A DNA stretch of 64,000 nt from Klebsiella michiganensis (GTDB taxonomy: Bacteria; Pseudomonadota; Gammaproteobacteria; Enterobacterales; Enterobacteriaceae): positions 124,001 through 188,000 of the forward strand of contig NZ_PRDB01000008.1 of NCBI RefSeq assembly GCF_002925905.1. Reading direction: 5' to 3'. The notes under the pieces were generated by a model, which was not told the DNA's origin, made no database searches, and saw only the letters and a program-made list of their open reading frames with translations. A program made the position numbers and the translations under genes. Shown here piece by piece: positions 1 through 9,465 of this stretch; position 1 is the stretch's first letter; each line of letters starts with the position of its first letter.

Positions 1-758
1 TCAGCGCCGCCCAGGTCAGCGCAGATCCGCTGATCGCCACGCAATACGGTGATTTTGACCGCTACGTGCTGGCTCTCTCCTGGCAAACGGGGTTCTGCCA
101 AAGTATGCAAGACCGAAACCGCAGCGAACCGGAAGAGTGCCGCCTGCAGCAGGAACTCAGCAATAAAGCCGATTTTCTCACCGTTCACGGCCTGTGGCCG
201 AGCCTGCCAAAATCTATTGCCGTGCGCGGGGTGGACGAGCGCCGCTGGATGCGCTTTGGCTGTGCGACCCGCCCTGTTCCCAATATGCCGGAAGCAAAAG
301 CCGGGCAAAAATGTCGGGCGGCTGAAACCGGGCTCTCGCTGGAAATGGCCAATAAGCTTAACGGCGTGATGCCGGGTTCGGGCGGTAACTCATGTCTCGA
401 ACGTTATGAATACGCCAAGCATGGCGTTTGCTTTGGTTTCGATCCTGACAACTATTTCGGCACCATGGTGCGCCTGAACGGCGAGATCAAACAGAGCCAT
501 CTGGGCGCTTTCCTGGCCAGGCACTATGGGCAAACCGTTAGCCGGGATGACTTCAACGCCGCGGTTGCTGAAGCCTATGGAAAACAGAACGTCAGGGCTT
601 TCAAGTTAACCTGCAACGGCAACCCCGCCTATCTGACTGAGATGCAAATCTCCATCAAAGCCGCGGCCATTACTGCCCCTCTCTCCGCTGATTCATTCTT
701 ACCCCAACCCCATCCGGGGAACTGCGGTAAGCAATTTCTGCTGGATAAAGCCGGCTAG
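1..758 (+). CDS. rna: RNase I, RNase T2 family (5' end outside window)
   Basis: Periplasmic broad-specificity endoribonuclease of the RNase T2 family, which cuts RNA through 2',3'-cyclic phosphates. The reading frame is open from base 3, so the start codon and most of the signal peptide lie upstream of the window. The mature start resembles the E. coli protein (QYGDFDRYVLALSW). Both catalytic histidine motifs are visible: HGLWP (bases about 189-203) and KHGVCFG (about 418-438). Several cysteines fit the family's disulfides. The C-terminus, HPGNCGK followed by LDKAG, is intact and ends in TAG. Codirectional with rnk. The family call is firm; only the N-terminus is missing. Confidence 0.95.
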   Translation, partial: SAAQVSADPLIATQYGDFDRYVLALSWQTGFCQSMQDRNRSEPEECRLQQELSNKADFLTVHGLWPSLPKSIAVRGVDERRWMRFGCATRPVPNMPEAKAGQKCRAAETGLSLEMANKLNGVMPGSGGNSCLERYEYAKHGVCFGFDPDNYFGTMVRLNGEIKQSHLGAFLARHYGQTVSRDDFNAAVAEAYGKQNVRAFKLTCNGNPAYLTEMQISIKAAAITAPLSADSFLPQPHPGNCGKQFLLDKAG

Positions 759-847
759 ATTTCATACAACTTCGCTATGGTTCGTTGATGAATGTGCGTT
801 TAATCACTTCAAACCACCAGCAAGTCTCAGTATGATGAGAGGACATT

Positions 848-880
848 AACCCTTGCCATTTTCGGTGAGGGTTTTCTTTT
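848..880 (+). terminator. possible terminator after rna
   Basis: AACCCT and AGGGTT arms (848-853 and 868-873), extended by a CC/GG pair after a mismatch, are followed by TTCTTTT. This is an intrinsic-terminator shape in the gap between rna and rnk. Confidence 0.5.
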
Positions 881-913
881 ACGGACAGGTTCCTGGATAA
901 CATGGAGTATGAG

Positions 914-1324
914 ATGACCAGACCCGCAATTATCATTAATGAACTGGATGCAGAACGCATCGACAGGCTGCTGGAACAACCGGCTTTCGCCAACTCACCG
1001 GTAGCGGACGCGCTGAATGACGAGCTCGACCGCGCGCAGATGCTGGCCCCGGAAGCCATGCCGCATGATGTTGTCAGCATGAATAGCCAGGTCAGATTTC
1101 GCGATTTAACCACCGGTGAAGAGCGCATCCGCACGCTGGTTTTCCCGGCGCAGGTCACGGATAGCGCCACCCAGCTTTCGGTGATGGCGCCGGTTGGCGC
1201 AGCCCTGCTGGGCCTCAAAGTCGGCAGCACCATTCACTGGGAATTACCGGGCGGCACCTCAACGCACCTTGAAGTGCTGGAATTGCTGTATCAGCCGGAG
1301 GCCGCTGGCGATTTCCACCGTTAA
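914..1324 (+). CDS. rnk: Rnk, regulator of nucleoside diphosphate kinase
   Basis: Small GreA/GreB-like protein that binds RNA polymerase. In E. coli it is linked to nucleoside diphosphate kinase levels. The 136-aa product equals the E. coli length if translation starts at MTRPAIIIN (914). An upstream in-frame ATG at 902 would add four residues not present in the family, so 914 is preferred. The N-terminal short coiled coil (residues about 5-45) is followed by the FKBP-like GreA C-domain fold, with the typical [14 protein letters not shown] and HWELPGG stretches. Lies between rna and uspG, as in E. coli. Confidence 0.93.
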   Translation: MTRPAIIINELDAERIDRLLEQPAFANSPVADALNDELDRAQMLAPEAMPHDVVSMNSQVRFRDLTTGEERIRTLVFPAQVTDSATQLSVMAPVGAALLGLKVGSTIHWELPGGTSTHLEVLELLYQPEAAGDFHR

Positions 1325-1359
1325 TCTCCCCGCTGCCTGAAGCGTTTTGCGCTTTATCC

Positions 1360-1385
1360 AGAGGATGTGACTGCATCCTCTTTCT
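1360..1385 (+). terminator. intrinsic terminator after rnk
   Basis: AGAGGATG (1360-1367) pairs with CATCCTCT (1374-1381) around a 6-nt loop, and a short T-rich tail follows. Confidence 0.6.
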
Positions 1386-1523
1386 GCATCTTTCGCTCTT
1401 CTCCTCTCTTTTGACAAACTTTTACGCCGCCCTCGTACCGTTCTGACAATTTTGCGACCTGAATGGCACAATACTTTCCTATAATGTGTTGATATAAAAG
1501 CAGACGAACAAGGAGGAATGCAT

Positions 1524-1952
1524 ATGTATAAAACCATCATTATGCCCGTTGATGTCTTTGAAATGGAGTTAAGCGATAAAGCCGTTCGCCATGCGGAGTT
1601 TTTAGCCCAGCAGGACGGGGTTATCCATCTTCTCCACGTACTGCCCGGTTCATCAAGCTTCACGATGAGTCGTTTTACCGCCGATCTGCGCCGCTTTGAA
1701 GAGCATTTGCAGCATGAAGCAGAAACGCGCCTGAAAACGATGGCCGGCCATTTCAGCATTGACCCGTCGCGAATCAAAATGCACGTCCGCTTTGGCAACG
1801 TGCGCGATATGGTCAATGAACTGGCCAATGAAATTAAAGCCGATGTGGTGGTGATAGGCTCCCGCAACCCTTCGATCAGCACCCATCTGCTGGGTTCCAA
1901 CGCCTCAAGCGTGATTCGCCATGCGCATATTCCGGTGATGGTGGTCAGGTAG
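1524..1952 (+). CDS. uspG: universal stress protein G
   Basis: Cytoplasmic UspA-superfamily protein (UspF/UspG branch) that binds nucleotides and is induced by stress. The 142-aa product starts at [18 protein letters not shown] at 1511-1516 lies 7 nt before the ATG at 1524; the in-frame ATG at 1518 is only 1 nt from it and is rejected. The C-terminal ATP-binding pattern is present: VVIGSRNPS, then [14 protein letters not shown] single-gene unit between the rnk and ahpF terminators. Confidence 0.94.
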   Translation: MYKTIIMPVDVFEMELSDKAVRHAEFLAQQDGVIHLLHVLPGSSSFTMSRFTADLRRFEEHLQHEAETRLKTMAGHFSIDPSRIKMHVRFGNVRDMVNELANEIKADVVVIGSRNPSISTHLLGSNASSVIRHAHIPVMVVR

Positions 1953-1971
1953 CGGCAGTAAGGTAAAAAAA

Positions 1972-1993
1972 GAGGCTACCCCAGGGTAGCCTC
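1972..1993. terminator. bidirectional terminator between uspG and ahpF
   Basis: GAGGCTACCC (1972-1981) and GGGTAGCCTC (1984-1993) form a 10-bp stem with a 2-base centre. An A-run lies on the left and TTT on the right, so it can serve both convergent genes. Confidence 0.85.
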
Positions 1994-2028
1994 TTTGCTG
2001 TGCAGGTTTGGTCTTACTTTATTATGAA

Positions 2029-3594
2029 TTATGCAGTCTTAGTGCGAATCAGGTAATCGAACGAGCTCAAGGACGCCTTCGCACCTTCGCCGGTGGCGAT
2101 AATAATCTGTTTGTACGGAACGGTCGTGCAGTCGCCGGCAGCGAAAACGCCCTTCACGTTGGTTTCACATTTCGCATCAATGATGATTTCACCCATGCGG
2201 TTGCGCTCAATCGCGCCTTCCAGCCAGTTGGTATTCGGCAGCAGGCCGATCTGCACGAAGATCCCCGACAGCGCAACATGATGCTCATCGCCGCTCACGC
2301 GGTCGCGGTACTGCAGGCCAGTGACTTTGCTACCGTCGCCCACCACTTCCGTGGTCTGCGCGTTGAGAATGATATCGACGTTTTTCAGGCTGCGGACTTT
2401 ATCCTGCAGAACCTGGTCGGCCTTCATTTCCGGCGCGAACTCCAGCAGAGTAACATGTTCAACAACGCCAGCCAGATCGATTGCCGCTTCCACACCGGAG
2501 TTACCGCCGCCGATAACCGCCACGCGCTTGCCTTTAAACAGCGGGCCGTCGCAGTGCGGGCAGTAGGTCACGCCCTTGGTACGATACTGATCCTCACCCG
2601 GCACGTTCATGTTACGCCATTTCGCGCCAGTGGCAATGATAACGCTACGCGCTTTCAGCACCGCGCCGGAGGCGGTCTCAACCTGATGCAGGCCGCCTTC
2701 AACCGTCGCCGGGATCAGTCTGGAGGCGCTCTGAGAATCGATCACATCAACATCGTATTCGCTGACGTGCGCTTTTAATGCGCCAGCCAGTTTCTGGCCT
2801 TCCGTTTTGGGTACGGAAATATAGTTTTCAATATCAACGGTATCCAGCACCTGGCCGCCAAAGCGTTCACCCATCAGGCCGGTACGAATGCCTTTACGCG
2901 CGGAGTAAACGGCTGCCGCTGCGCCGGACGGGCCGGAGCCGACGATTAAGACATCATAGGCTTCACGTTTATTCAGCTCTTCCGCCGCGCGTTTTTCCGC
3001 GCCGGTATCCACTTTGGCAACGATTTCCGTCAGCGTCATGCGACCCTGACCAAATTCCTTACCGTTCATAAATACCGCCGGTACGCCCATCACGTTGCGT
3101 TCGGTGATTTCATTCTGATACGTTCCGCCGTCAATCGCCGTGTGCTTGATGCGCGGGTTCAGTACCGCCATCAGGTTCAGCGCCTGAACCACATCCGGGC
3201 AGTTATGGCATGAAAGCGAATAGTAGGTTTCGAACTCAAAATCACCGTCGATATTGCGGATCTGCTCCAGCAGGGTCTGCACTTCTTTTGACGGATGACC
3301 GCCGGTCCACAGCAGAGCCAGAACTAAAGAGGTGAATTCATGTCCCAGCGGAGAGCCGGCAAAGCGCGGCCCCTGGCTGGAGCCGGGATTGGTAATCAGG
3401 AATGACGGCTTACGCACCGCCAGGCCGTTATCTTCTTTGAAGGTAACTTTATCTGACAGTTCAGCAATTTCAGCCAGCAGTTCCCTGATTTCTGCCGATT
3501 TAGCGCCGTCATCCAGCGTGGCAATCAGCTCAACAGGTTTGGTCAGCTTCTCAAGATAAGCCTTGAGCTGGGTTTTCATGTTGGTGTCGAGCAT
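2029..3594 (-). CDS. ahpF: alkyl hydroperoxide reductase subunit F
   Basis: FAD/NADH:disulfide oxidoreductase that passes electrons from NADH to AhpC for reduction of organic peroxides and H2O2. The 521-aa product has the same length as the E. coli protein. The N-terminal double-thioredoxin fold carries CHNC (Cys129/Cys132). An FAD dinucleotide motif [10 protein letters not shown] lies near residue 219, and the thioredoxin-reductase-like active site CPHC near 345. The C-terminal [12 protein letters not shown] motif is intact. Lies downstream of ahpC on the same strand, separated by 244 bp that include an ERIC element. Confidence 0.97.
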   Translation of the reverse strand: MLDTNMKTQLKAYLEKLTKPVELIATLDDGAKSAEIRELLAEIAELSDKVTFKEDNGLAVRKPSFLITNPGSSQGPRFAGSPLGHEFTSLVLALLWTGGHPSKEVQTLLEQIRNIDGDFEFETYYSLSCHNCPDVVQALNLMAVLNPRIKHTAIDGGTYQNEITERNVMGVPAVFMNGKEFGQGRMTLTEIVAKVDTGAEKRAAEELNKREAYDVLIVGSGPSGAAAAVYSARKGIRTGLMGERFGGQVLDTVDIENYISVPKTEGQKLAGALKAHVSEYDVDVIDSQSASRLIPATVEGGLHQVETASGAVLKARSVIIATGAKWRNMNVPGEDQYRTKGVTYCPHCDGPLFKGKRVAVIGGGNSGVEAAIDLAGVVEHVTLLEFAPEMKADQVLQDKVRSLKNVDIILNAQTTEVVGDGSKVTGLQYRDRVSGDEHHVALSGIFVQIGLLPNTNWLEGAIERNRMGEIIIDAKCETNVKGVFAAGDCTTVPYKQIIIATGEGAKASLSSFDYLIRTKTA

Positions 3595-3708
3595 TTTTAT
3601 CTCCTGGGCTTAAAACATCATCATGCAAGCGGCCTCGTTCAGGCAGCCTGAATACGCTTGCATCATGGTGTTGGAATAAAACGGGCGCAGATGCGCCCAG
3701 ATATTACT

Positions 3709-3822
3709 ACGCAATTTCCTAAGCATTTCGCGCAAGAGCAAGGCGGCTAGCCTGAGAATCCCCGGAAGCTTACCTCAGTAAGTGACCGGGGTGAGCAGGC
3801 GACGCCAACGCAGCAATTGCGT
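3709..3822. repeat. ERIC element between ahpC and ahpF
   Basis: The central core (GGAAGCTTACCTCAGTAAGT, then GACCGGGGTGAGCA) matches the ERIC consensus core. Outer inverted arms ACGCAATT (3709-3716) and AATTGCGT (3815-3822) bound it. Shorter and more diverged than the two other copies in this window. It lies in the transcribed spacer between ahpC and ahpF. Confidence 0.75.
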
Positions 3823-3838
3823 GAAAGGAGACGGAAAT

Positions 3839-4402
3839 TTAGATTTTGCCGACCAGGTCCAGAGACGGAGCCAGAGTCGCTTCACCTTCTTTCCATTTAG
3901 CCGGGCAAACTTCGCCTGGGTGAGAAGCTACGTACTGAGCTGCTTTGATTTTACGCAGCAGGTCAGACGCGTCGCGGCCGATACCTTCAGCGGTAACTTC
4001 GATAGCCTGGATGATACCCTGCGGGTCAACAACGAAGGTGGCACGATCTGCCAGGCCTTCATCTTCACGCATGTTGTCGAAGTTACGGGTCAGGGCGCCA
4101 GTCGGGTCGCCGATCATCGCGTATTTGATTTTCGCGATGGTTTCAGAGCTGCTGTGCCACGCTTTGTGGGTGAAGTGAGTGTCGGTAGAGACGGAGTAAA
4201 CGTCTACGCCCAGCTTCTGCAGTTCTTCGTAGTGGTCTGCCACATCGCCCAGTTCGGTCGGGCAAACGAAGGTGAAGTCAGCCGGGTAGAAGAAGAAGAC
4301 GCTCCAGCGGCCTTCAGTATCTTTCTCGGTAACTTCGATGAATTCACCGTTTTTGAACGCCTGGTTTTTGAAAGGTTTGATTTTGGTATTAATTAAGGAC
4401 AT
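3839..4402 (-). CDS. ahpC: alkyl hydroperoxide reductase subunit C (2-Cys peroxiredoxin)
   Basis: Decameric typical 2-Cys peroxiredoxin, the main scavenger of endogenous H2O2, recycled by AhpF. 187 aa, full length. The peroxidatic Cys47 lies in [10 protein letters not shown] and the resolving Cys166 in GEVCPAKW. The C-terminal extension ends in LVGKI. Start codon ATG with an AGGAAG-type ribosome site. First gene of ahpCF. OxyR control is expected from the family, but I did not identify an OxyR site in the sequence. Confidence 0.97.
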   Translation of the reverse strand: MSLINTKIKPFKNQAFKNGEFIEVTEKDTEGRWSVFFFYPADFTFVCPTELGDVADHYEELQKLGVDVYSVSTDTHFTHKAWHSSSETIAKIKYAMIGDPTGALTRNFDNMREDEGLADRATFVVDPQGIIQAIEVTAEGIGRDASDLLRKIKAAQYVASHPGEVCPAKWKEGEATLAPSLDLVGKI

Positions 4403-4573
4403 CTATACTTCCTCCGTGTTTTCGTTGAGGTCTAAGTTAACGAATTTTTCCTGACTCGACCAATGCGTTTGCATTATCGAATCAATAAGCGTTATCTAAC
4501 AACCGGAACAAGACAACTTTGTGAACCTGTCAACGCGATGGCAATCTTCTACCGCGTTTCGCATTATATGCGC

Positions 4574-4606
4574 TGAAAAGTAAAAAGGCCGCCCTCGCAG
4601 GCGGCC
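4574..4606 (-). terminator. strong intrinsic terminator facing the ahpC promoter
   Basis: Read on the minus strand, GGCCGCC and GGCGGCC arms (4600-4606 and 4587-4593) form a 7-bp GC stem with a 6-nt loop. TTTTTACTTTT follows. It would end a minus-strand transcript arriving from 4607-4850, just upstream of ahpC. Confidence 0.75.
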
Positions 4607-4855
4607 CCGTTACCTGAAACACCCGCAGGTAGGTTCAGCGCCAGTAGCTGGCAGTGTGTTGCGCTCTACACCTTAATGTAACAGCTAAGGGATTACATCA
4701 CCCGCTGAACGAAAGGGCAATCCGCGCGGCGGCAGGTCTTACCTATGGCTGTAATAGGTTTTACCGCTAGCCCTACTTTTTCCGGTGTTTTCACCGGGCA
4801 TCATCATGTCGAAACGCCCGTTCTTTCTGACATGTTTCCCGCGTTAGCGCGATGC
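4582..4855 (-). ncRNA. candidate structured RNA of unknown family upstream of ahpC
   Basis: This occupies the place where E. coli carries dsbG. On the minus strand it holds a series of self-complementary segments: ACCTG/CAGGT (near 4612 and 4626), CCAG/CTGG (near 4642), TGTAA/TTACA (near 4676) and GGTG/CACC (near 4785). It ends in the intrinsic terminator at 4574-4606. A 22-codon ATG reading frame (starting MMMPGENTGK) lies inside, with no clear ribosome site. I do not recognise an RNA family. It could be a small RNA, a transcribed leader or decayed mobile DNA. Confidence 0.35.
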
Positions 4856-4859
4856 AGAC

Positions 4860-5271
4860 GGTCACCACTGCCGCTCTTCCAATTGCCATACTTGCCCGCA
4901 GGACCAGCGAAAGCCGGAGAATAAAAATATTTAATTACCGCCCGCGGTTGATGAACACCCTCAGTGCCACACGCGGATCAGTAATTTATAATATGAATAA
5001 CCCAATAGACTTCAACAAGCGTTCGGGCTTCCCCTTAAAGAAAAACTACAGATGATAAGCGGGGCAAGATAAGTATTTATAAATGACCTCCTCCCCTGCC
5101 TTCAGCGGTACACAAAAGGATCTGGTAGAATGCGCAACGCTGGTATATATTTAGATAAACTTAATAACAGCGCCTGCATTAAATAATAAGAAACAAATAT
5201 TCACACAATGAATATAATACAGACATATAGTCACCTATTTTCCATACCGCCAGCTTAACAGGACGTTGATA
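4860..5271. other. AT-rich intergenic region before the LysR gene; dsbG absent
   Basis: No convincing coding region. A 67-codon frame at 4852-5055 has no ribosome site and no recognisable content. Bases 5060-5271 become very AT-rich and must hold the ybdO promoter. No dsbG remnant is recognisable between ahpC and ybdO. Confidence 0.5.
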
Positions 5272-6183
5272 ATGGCTAATCTTTACGATCTCAAGAAATT
5301 TGATCTGAACCTACTCGTTATTTTCGAATGCATTTACCAGCATTTGAGCATCAGTAAAGCGGCGGAAACGCTATTCATTACGCCTTCTGCCGTCAGTCAG
5401 TCGCTACAGCGGCTACGCACCCAGCTGAATGACCCGCTATTCGTTCGTTCAGGTAAAGGAATTACGCCTACCACCGTCGGGGTTAATCTCCACCATCATC
5501 TTGAAAAAAATCTTAATCAATTAGAACAAACTATTTATCTCACCAATCGTTCTGAATTAAAGAAACGTCTGGTTGTTTATGCGCCGCAGCTTTTTATTAC
5601 CCCTAAAACAACCAGCCTGATCCATATGTTATTAGATGATTCAAACCTTCACGTTGAACATCATGACCTGCTGGCGTCAGGAGAGTCGGTAGAAAGCCTG
5701 CTGGCCTACCGTAAAGCCGACCTGATATTCAGCACCACCCCCCTGTCATCGCGAGCCACGGTGTGTAAACGTATCCAGGAGCTGGACATTTCACTGGTTT
5801 GTAGCGAAAATCATCCACGGCTGGCATTGCTAACAACGACGAAAGCCATACTGCAGGAGCGCTTTACTTATTATATTTGTAACGATCAGGGAACGAAGTC
5901 TTTTCAAAGCCAGGCTGCCGGCATACTTTCTGATAGAAAAATTTCTTTCAGTAGCGACTCATACACCGCTATCCTTAATGTTATTCAGCAAACTGATATT
6001 ATTGGTTTTGTGCCTACCTGTATTTTAGAGCACATCAGTTTCCATAATAAATTTAAAATTATAGAGACGCCATTTAAGATCCCCTCCATCGCTATTTATA
6101 TGATTTACAATCGGGTAAACCTTGACGACCCGAACTTTGCAAACTTTATCGACGAGTGCGAAAAGAATAATATTATTGAATAA
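5272..6183 (+). CDS. ybdO: LysR-family regulator, YbdO/CitR-like
   Basis: 303-aa LysR-type transcription regulator. The N-terminal winged helix-turn-helix (residues about 8-65) includes ISKAAETLFITPSAVSQSL. The rest is a type-2 periplasmic-binding fold for an unknown inducer. MANLYDLKKFDLNLL matches the start of E. coli YbdO, so ATG 5272 is chosen over the in-frame TTG at 5266. The gene is visibly AT-richer than its neighbours. Position next to ybdN/ybdM as in E. coli; its targets cannot be read from the sequence. Confidence 0.85.
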   Translation: MANLYDLKKFDLNLLVIFECIYQHLSISKAAETLFITPSAVSQSLQRLRTQLNDPLFVRSGKGITPTTVGVNLHHHLEKNLNQLEQTIYLTNRSELKKRLVVYAPQLFITPKTTSLIHMLLDDSNLHVEHHDLLASGESVESLLAYRKADLIFSTTPLSSRATVCKRIQELDISLVCSENHPRLALLTTTKAILQERFTYYICNDQGTKSFQSQAAGILSDRKISFSSDSYTAILNVIQQTDIIGFVPTCILEHISFHNKFKIIETPFKIPSIAIYMIYNRVNLDDPNFANFIDECEKNNIIE

Positions 6184-6281
6184 TTTAAGCCATTTGATTT
6201 AATTGATGAATGATAACTAATCGCTTGATTAAGAAATAAATATGATATAAGTACACAGTATCTTTAAGAATTAAAGGAATA

Positions 6282-7511
6282 ATGGCTGTGTCTTTTATAA
6301 AACTTCCATTACCCGAGTCCGTTCTGCAGGCCAGTCAGCAGCGAATAGAATGGGTAATGGAAAACTTCTCCCGTATTTGCGTCTCTTTTTCTGGCGGTAA
6401 AGATTCTACAACCATGCTGCATCTCACGGCGCAGCAGGCCCGCCGTACAGGCAAAAAGATTTGCGTCCTGTTTGTCGACTGGGAAGCGCAGTTCTCCTGC
6501 ACCATTGCGCATTGTGAAAAGATGCGCGCAGAGTATCGCGACGTTATTGAGCAATTTTTCTGGGTCGCGTTGCCTCTCACCACCCAGAACTCTCTGACCC
6601 AATATCATCCCGAATGGCAGTGCTGGGAACCCGGCGCGCGCTGGGTGCGCCAACCGCCAGAGGACGCGATTACCGATCCCGGCTTTTTCCCGTTTTATCA
6701 ATCGGGCATGAGTTTTGAAACGTTCGTTCGCGAATTTGCCGATTGGTTTTCGCGAAATCGTCCCGCGGCGATAATGATTGGCATCCGCGCCGATGAATCG
6801 TTAAATCGGTTTATCACCATCTCCTCGCAGCGCAAGCTTCGCTTCGCCGACGATAAACCCTGGACCACCTCCGCGCCGGGCGGACACGCGTGGTACATCT
6901 ACCCTATCTACGACTGGAAAACCGCCGATATCTGGACCTGGTTCGGTAAAAGCGGCCTTTCCTACAACCCGCTCTATAACCTGATGTATCAGGCAGGCGT
7001 ACCGCTGCGCTATATGCGTATCTGCGAACCCTTTGGCCCGGAGCAGCGCCAGGGGCTGTGGCTCTACCATGTGCTGGAGCCTGAACGCTGGGCCGCCATG
7101 TGCCAGCGCGTCAGCGGCGTCCACTGCGGCGGGGTCTACGCCGGTCACGATAATCAGTTCTACGGCCATCGTAAGCTGGATAAACCCGCGCATCATACCT
7201 GGAAAAGCTTCGCCCTGTTTTTACTCGACAGCATGCCGGAGAAAACGGCGGAACATTACCGCAATAAAATCGCCGTCTATCTTCACTGGTACCAAAAAAA
7301 GGGAATGATAGATATTCCGGACACGCAACCGGCGGATATTGGCTCGAAAGACGTCCCGTCCTGGCGGCGCATCTGTAAGGTTCTGTTGAACAATGATTAC
7401 TGGTGCCGCCAGCTCTCTTTCAGCCCGACCAAAGCAACGCAATATAAACGCTATCGCGAACGGATGAATAAGAAGCGCCAGCAATGGGGAATACTATGCA
7501 ACGACAATTAA
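6282..7511 (+). CDS. ybdN: YbdN, PAPS-reductase-superfamily protein (IbrA-like)
   Basis: 409-aa protein with the PP-loop ATP-pyrophosphatase signature SGGKDS at residues 37-42, then a PAPS-reductase-like domain and a C-terminal DUF3440-type region. E. coli YbdN is related to IbrA, which with IbrB activates eib immunoglobulin-binding genes. The biochemical reaction is unknown. The PP-loop suggests AMP-forming activation of a substrate or nucleic acid. It overlaps ybdM by 16 bp, implying coupled translation. Full length, no lesions. Confidence 0.88.
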   Translation: MAVSFIKLPLPESVLQASQQRIEWVMENFSRICVSFSGGKDSTTMLHLTAQQARRTGKKICVLFVDWEAQFSCTIAHCEKMRAEYRDVIEQFFWVALPLTTQNSLTQYHPEWQCWEPGARWVRQPPEDAITDPGFFPFYQSGMSFETFVREFADWFSRNRPAAIMIGIRADESLNRFITISSQRKLRFADDKPWTTSAPGGHAWYIYPIYDWKTADIWTWFGKSGLSYNPLYNLMYQAGVPLRYMRICEPFGPEQRQGLWLYHVLEPERWAAMCQRVSGVHCGGVYAGHDNQFYGHRKLDKPAHHTWKSFALFLLDSMPEKTAEHYRNKIAVYLHWYQKKGMIDIPDTQPADIGSKDVPSWRRICKVLLNNDYWCRQLSFSPTKATQYKRYRERMNKKRQQWGILCNDN

Positions 7512-8125
7512 TCCAGGATCTCGAACGCTATCTACAATCGCTGGAAGATGAAGAGGAAAAGATTACTGCGCTTAACGCCTTTCGCCAGATTCTGCATGAA
7601 TATAGCCCCTTCAAATCACAACCGGTTGACTGCGTATTGTGGGTAAAACAGGACGCCGTTTTGCCTAATGATTACAACCCAAATAACCTTGCTCCACCGG
7701 AAAAACGCCTGCTGTTCACCTCGCTGGAAACGGACGGCTTCACGCAGCCCATTGTGGTAGTGAAACAGGATCAGGAGCGCTATTCCATTATCGACGGTTT
7801 TCACCGTCATGAGCTGGCGAGCGGCAGAGCGGCGCTGAAAAAACGGTTGAAAGGCTACCTTCCCGTCACCTGCCTGGAAAAGAGCAGCCCCGGGCGTGAT
7901 TCTCTGATGGCCGCCACCATCCGCCACAACCGGGCGCGCGGACGTCATCAGATTCATGCGATGTCGGAAATCGTCCAGGAGCTGGCGCATCTCGGCTGGT
8001 GTGACGAGAAAATCGGCAAAGAGTTAGGGATGGACTCAGACGAAGTATTGCGCCTGAAGCAAATCAACGGCCTGGTGGAGATGTTCGGCGACCGTCAATT
8101 TTCTCAGGCGTGGACCGTTAAATAA
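7496..8125 (+). CDS. ybdM: YbdM, ParB/Srx-fold protein (IbrB-like)
   Basis: 209-aa ParB/sulfiredoxin-fold protein. ParB-type motifs are visible: TQPIVV, then IDGFHRHEL (the GxxR nucleotide-binding motif) and RHNRARGRHQIHAMSEIV. Residues about 155-185 look like a DNA-binding helix-turn-helix (KIGKELGMDSDEVLRLKQ). Start 7496 is chosen because GGGGA sits 5 nt before it; ATG 7484 would add four residues. Partner of YbdN, related to IbrB. The stop codon at 8123-8125 directly abuts the end of the convergent ybdL. Confidence 0.87.
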   Translation: MQRQLIQDLERYLQSLEDEEEKITALNAFRQILHEYSPFKSQPVDCVLWVKQDAVLPNDYNPNNLAPPEKRLLFTSLETDGFTQPIVVVKQDQERYSIIDGFHRHELASGRAALKKRLKGYLPVTCLEKSSPGRDSLMAATIRHNRARGRHQIHAMSEIVQELAHLGWCDEKIGKELGMDSDEVLRLKQINGLVEMFGDRQFSQAWTVK

Positions 8126-9286
8126 CTACAGACGACACAGTCGTTCCGCCGCAGCCAGCAGCGTGGCTGGCTGTTTGGCGAAGCACAGGCGTATCAGCTT
8201 ATGCGGGAACGGATCGGCGCAGAACACCGACAGCGGGATCGCCGCGACGCCGATCTCGGTGGTGAGCCAGCGGCAGAAGCTGACATCATCCAGATCCGAG
8301 ACCGCGCTGTAGTCCGCCAGCAGGAAGTAGGTCCCTTCGCAGGGCAAAATTTCCAGACGGCTGGCGCGCAGCGCATCAATAAACAGGTCCCGCCGCTCGC
8401 GGTAAAACGTCGGCAGCTGGCGATAGTGCTCCGGCTCGCTGCGCAGCATATCGGCGATCGCCAGCTGAGCGGGGGTGTTGACGGCGAAGGTCAGATACTG
8501 ATGCACTTTACGCAGCTCGGCGCTGATAGCGGCAGGCGCCACGCAGTAGCCCACCTTCCAACCGGTCATATGAAACGTTTTACCGAATGAAGAGACCGCC
8601 ACCGCCCGCTCGCGCAGCTGCGGATGCGCCAGCACGCTGGCATGCCCTTCGGCGGCAAAGCAGATATGTTCGTAAACCTCATCGCTCAGCACATAGATTT
8701 CACGATCGGCAATCGCCTGCCACAGCGCGGCAAAATCTTCCCGCTGCCATACCGTCGCTGACGGGTTGTGCGGCGTATTGAGGATAACCAGCCGGGTTTT
8801 GTCGCTGAGGCTCGCGGCGAACTGCTGCCAGTCAACGCGAAAATGCGGCGGCTGGAGAGCAATGCGCTTCAGCACGCCGCCCGACAGCTCAATCGCCGGG
8901 GCGTAGCTATCATAGCTAGGGTCAAAGCAAATGACTTCGTCGCCGGAACGTACCAGCGCGGTAATCGCCGCATACAGCGCTTCCGTCGCGCCGGCGGTAA
9001 CGGTCACGTCGCTGTTGGCATCGGGACGATAGCCGTACAGCTCTTCCGTTTTATCGACGATGGCGTCGCGTAGCGCAGCCACGCCGGTCATCGGCGCGTA
9101 CTGATTCGCCCCCTGCGCCACGTGATGCGCCAGACGCTCCTGCAGATAGCGCGGACCATCGAAATCCGGGAACCCCTGCGACAGGTTAATCGCCTGATGC
9201 TGCTGGGCCAGAGCGCTCATTTGGGTAAAGATCGTGGTGCCCAGTGAAGGAAGTTTACTCTCAGGAATCAGTGGCTTATTGCTCAT
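8126..9286 (-). CDS. ybdL: methionine-oxo-acid aminotransferase (YbdL; MtnE role)
   Basis: 386-aa fold-type I PLP aminotransferase. In E. coli YbdL prefers methionine and transaminates 4-methylthio-2-oxobutanoate (KMTB), which is the last step of methionine salvage. The PLP lysine is in SSFGKTFHMTGWKVGY. The Asp/Tyr pair (SDEVYEH) and the C-terminal Arg (LIRLCF) are present. It diverges from mtnC over a 179-bp region with a MetJ-type operator, so it probably serves as mtnE here. It ends with no gap against ybdM. Confidence 0.93.
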   Translation of the reverse strand: MSNKPLIPESKLPSLGTTIFTQMSALAQQHQAINLSQGFPDFDGPRYLQERLAHHVAQGANQYAPMTGVAALRDAIVDKTEELYGYRPDANSDVTVTAGATEALYAAITALVRSGDEVICFDPSYDSYAPAIELSGGVLKRIALQPPHFRVDWQQFAASLSDKTRLVILNTPHNPSATVWQREDFAALWQAIADREIYVLSDEVYEHICFAAEGHASVLAHPQLRERAVAVSSFGKTFHMTGWKVGYCVAPAAISAELRKVHQYLTFAVNTPAQLAIADMLRSEPEHYRQLPTFYRERRDLFIDALRASRLEILPCEGTYFLLADYSAVSDLDDVSFCRWLTTEIGVAAIPLSVFCADPFPHKLIRLCFAKQPATLLAAAERLCRL

Positions 9287-9353
9287 TCTTTTTGTACCGT
9301 CTGTGATGCTGTTGTTGAAGCCACTATAACACGATGTTAATATTTGGCAATCA

Positions 9354-9369
9354 AGACGCTTAGACGTCT
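9354..9369. promoter_or_regulatory. MetJ operator between ybdL and mtnC
   Basis: Two adjacent 8-mers in register, AGACGCTT (9354-9361) and AGACGTCT (9362-9369). The second is the exact MetJ met-box consensus. Placed in the divergent ybdL/mtnC promoter region, so it can act on both genes. Confidence 0.85.
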
Positions 9370-9465
9370 AAATGATAATGTTATTTCGCTTATGCTTATG
9401 AGTGGAAAACAGCGAGCAGCACAACGCCACCGTCAGCACGACCTACCGCTCACTCTGGAGAACTC

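Noticed and set aside
4852-5055. 67-codon open frame upstream of ybdO
   Set aside because: No ribosome site, no recognisable motif, low-quality composition, and partly inside the hairpin region.
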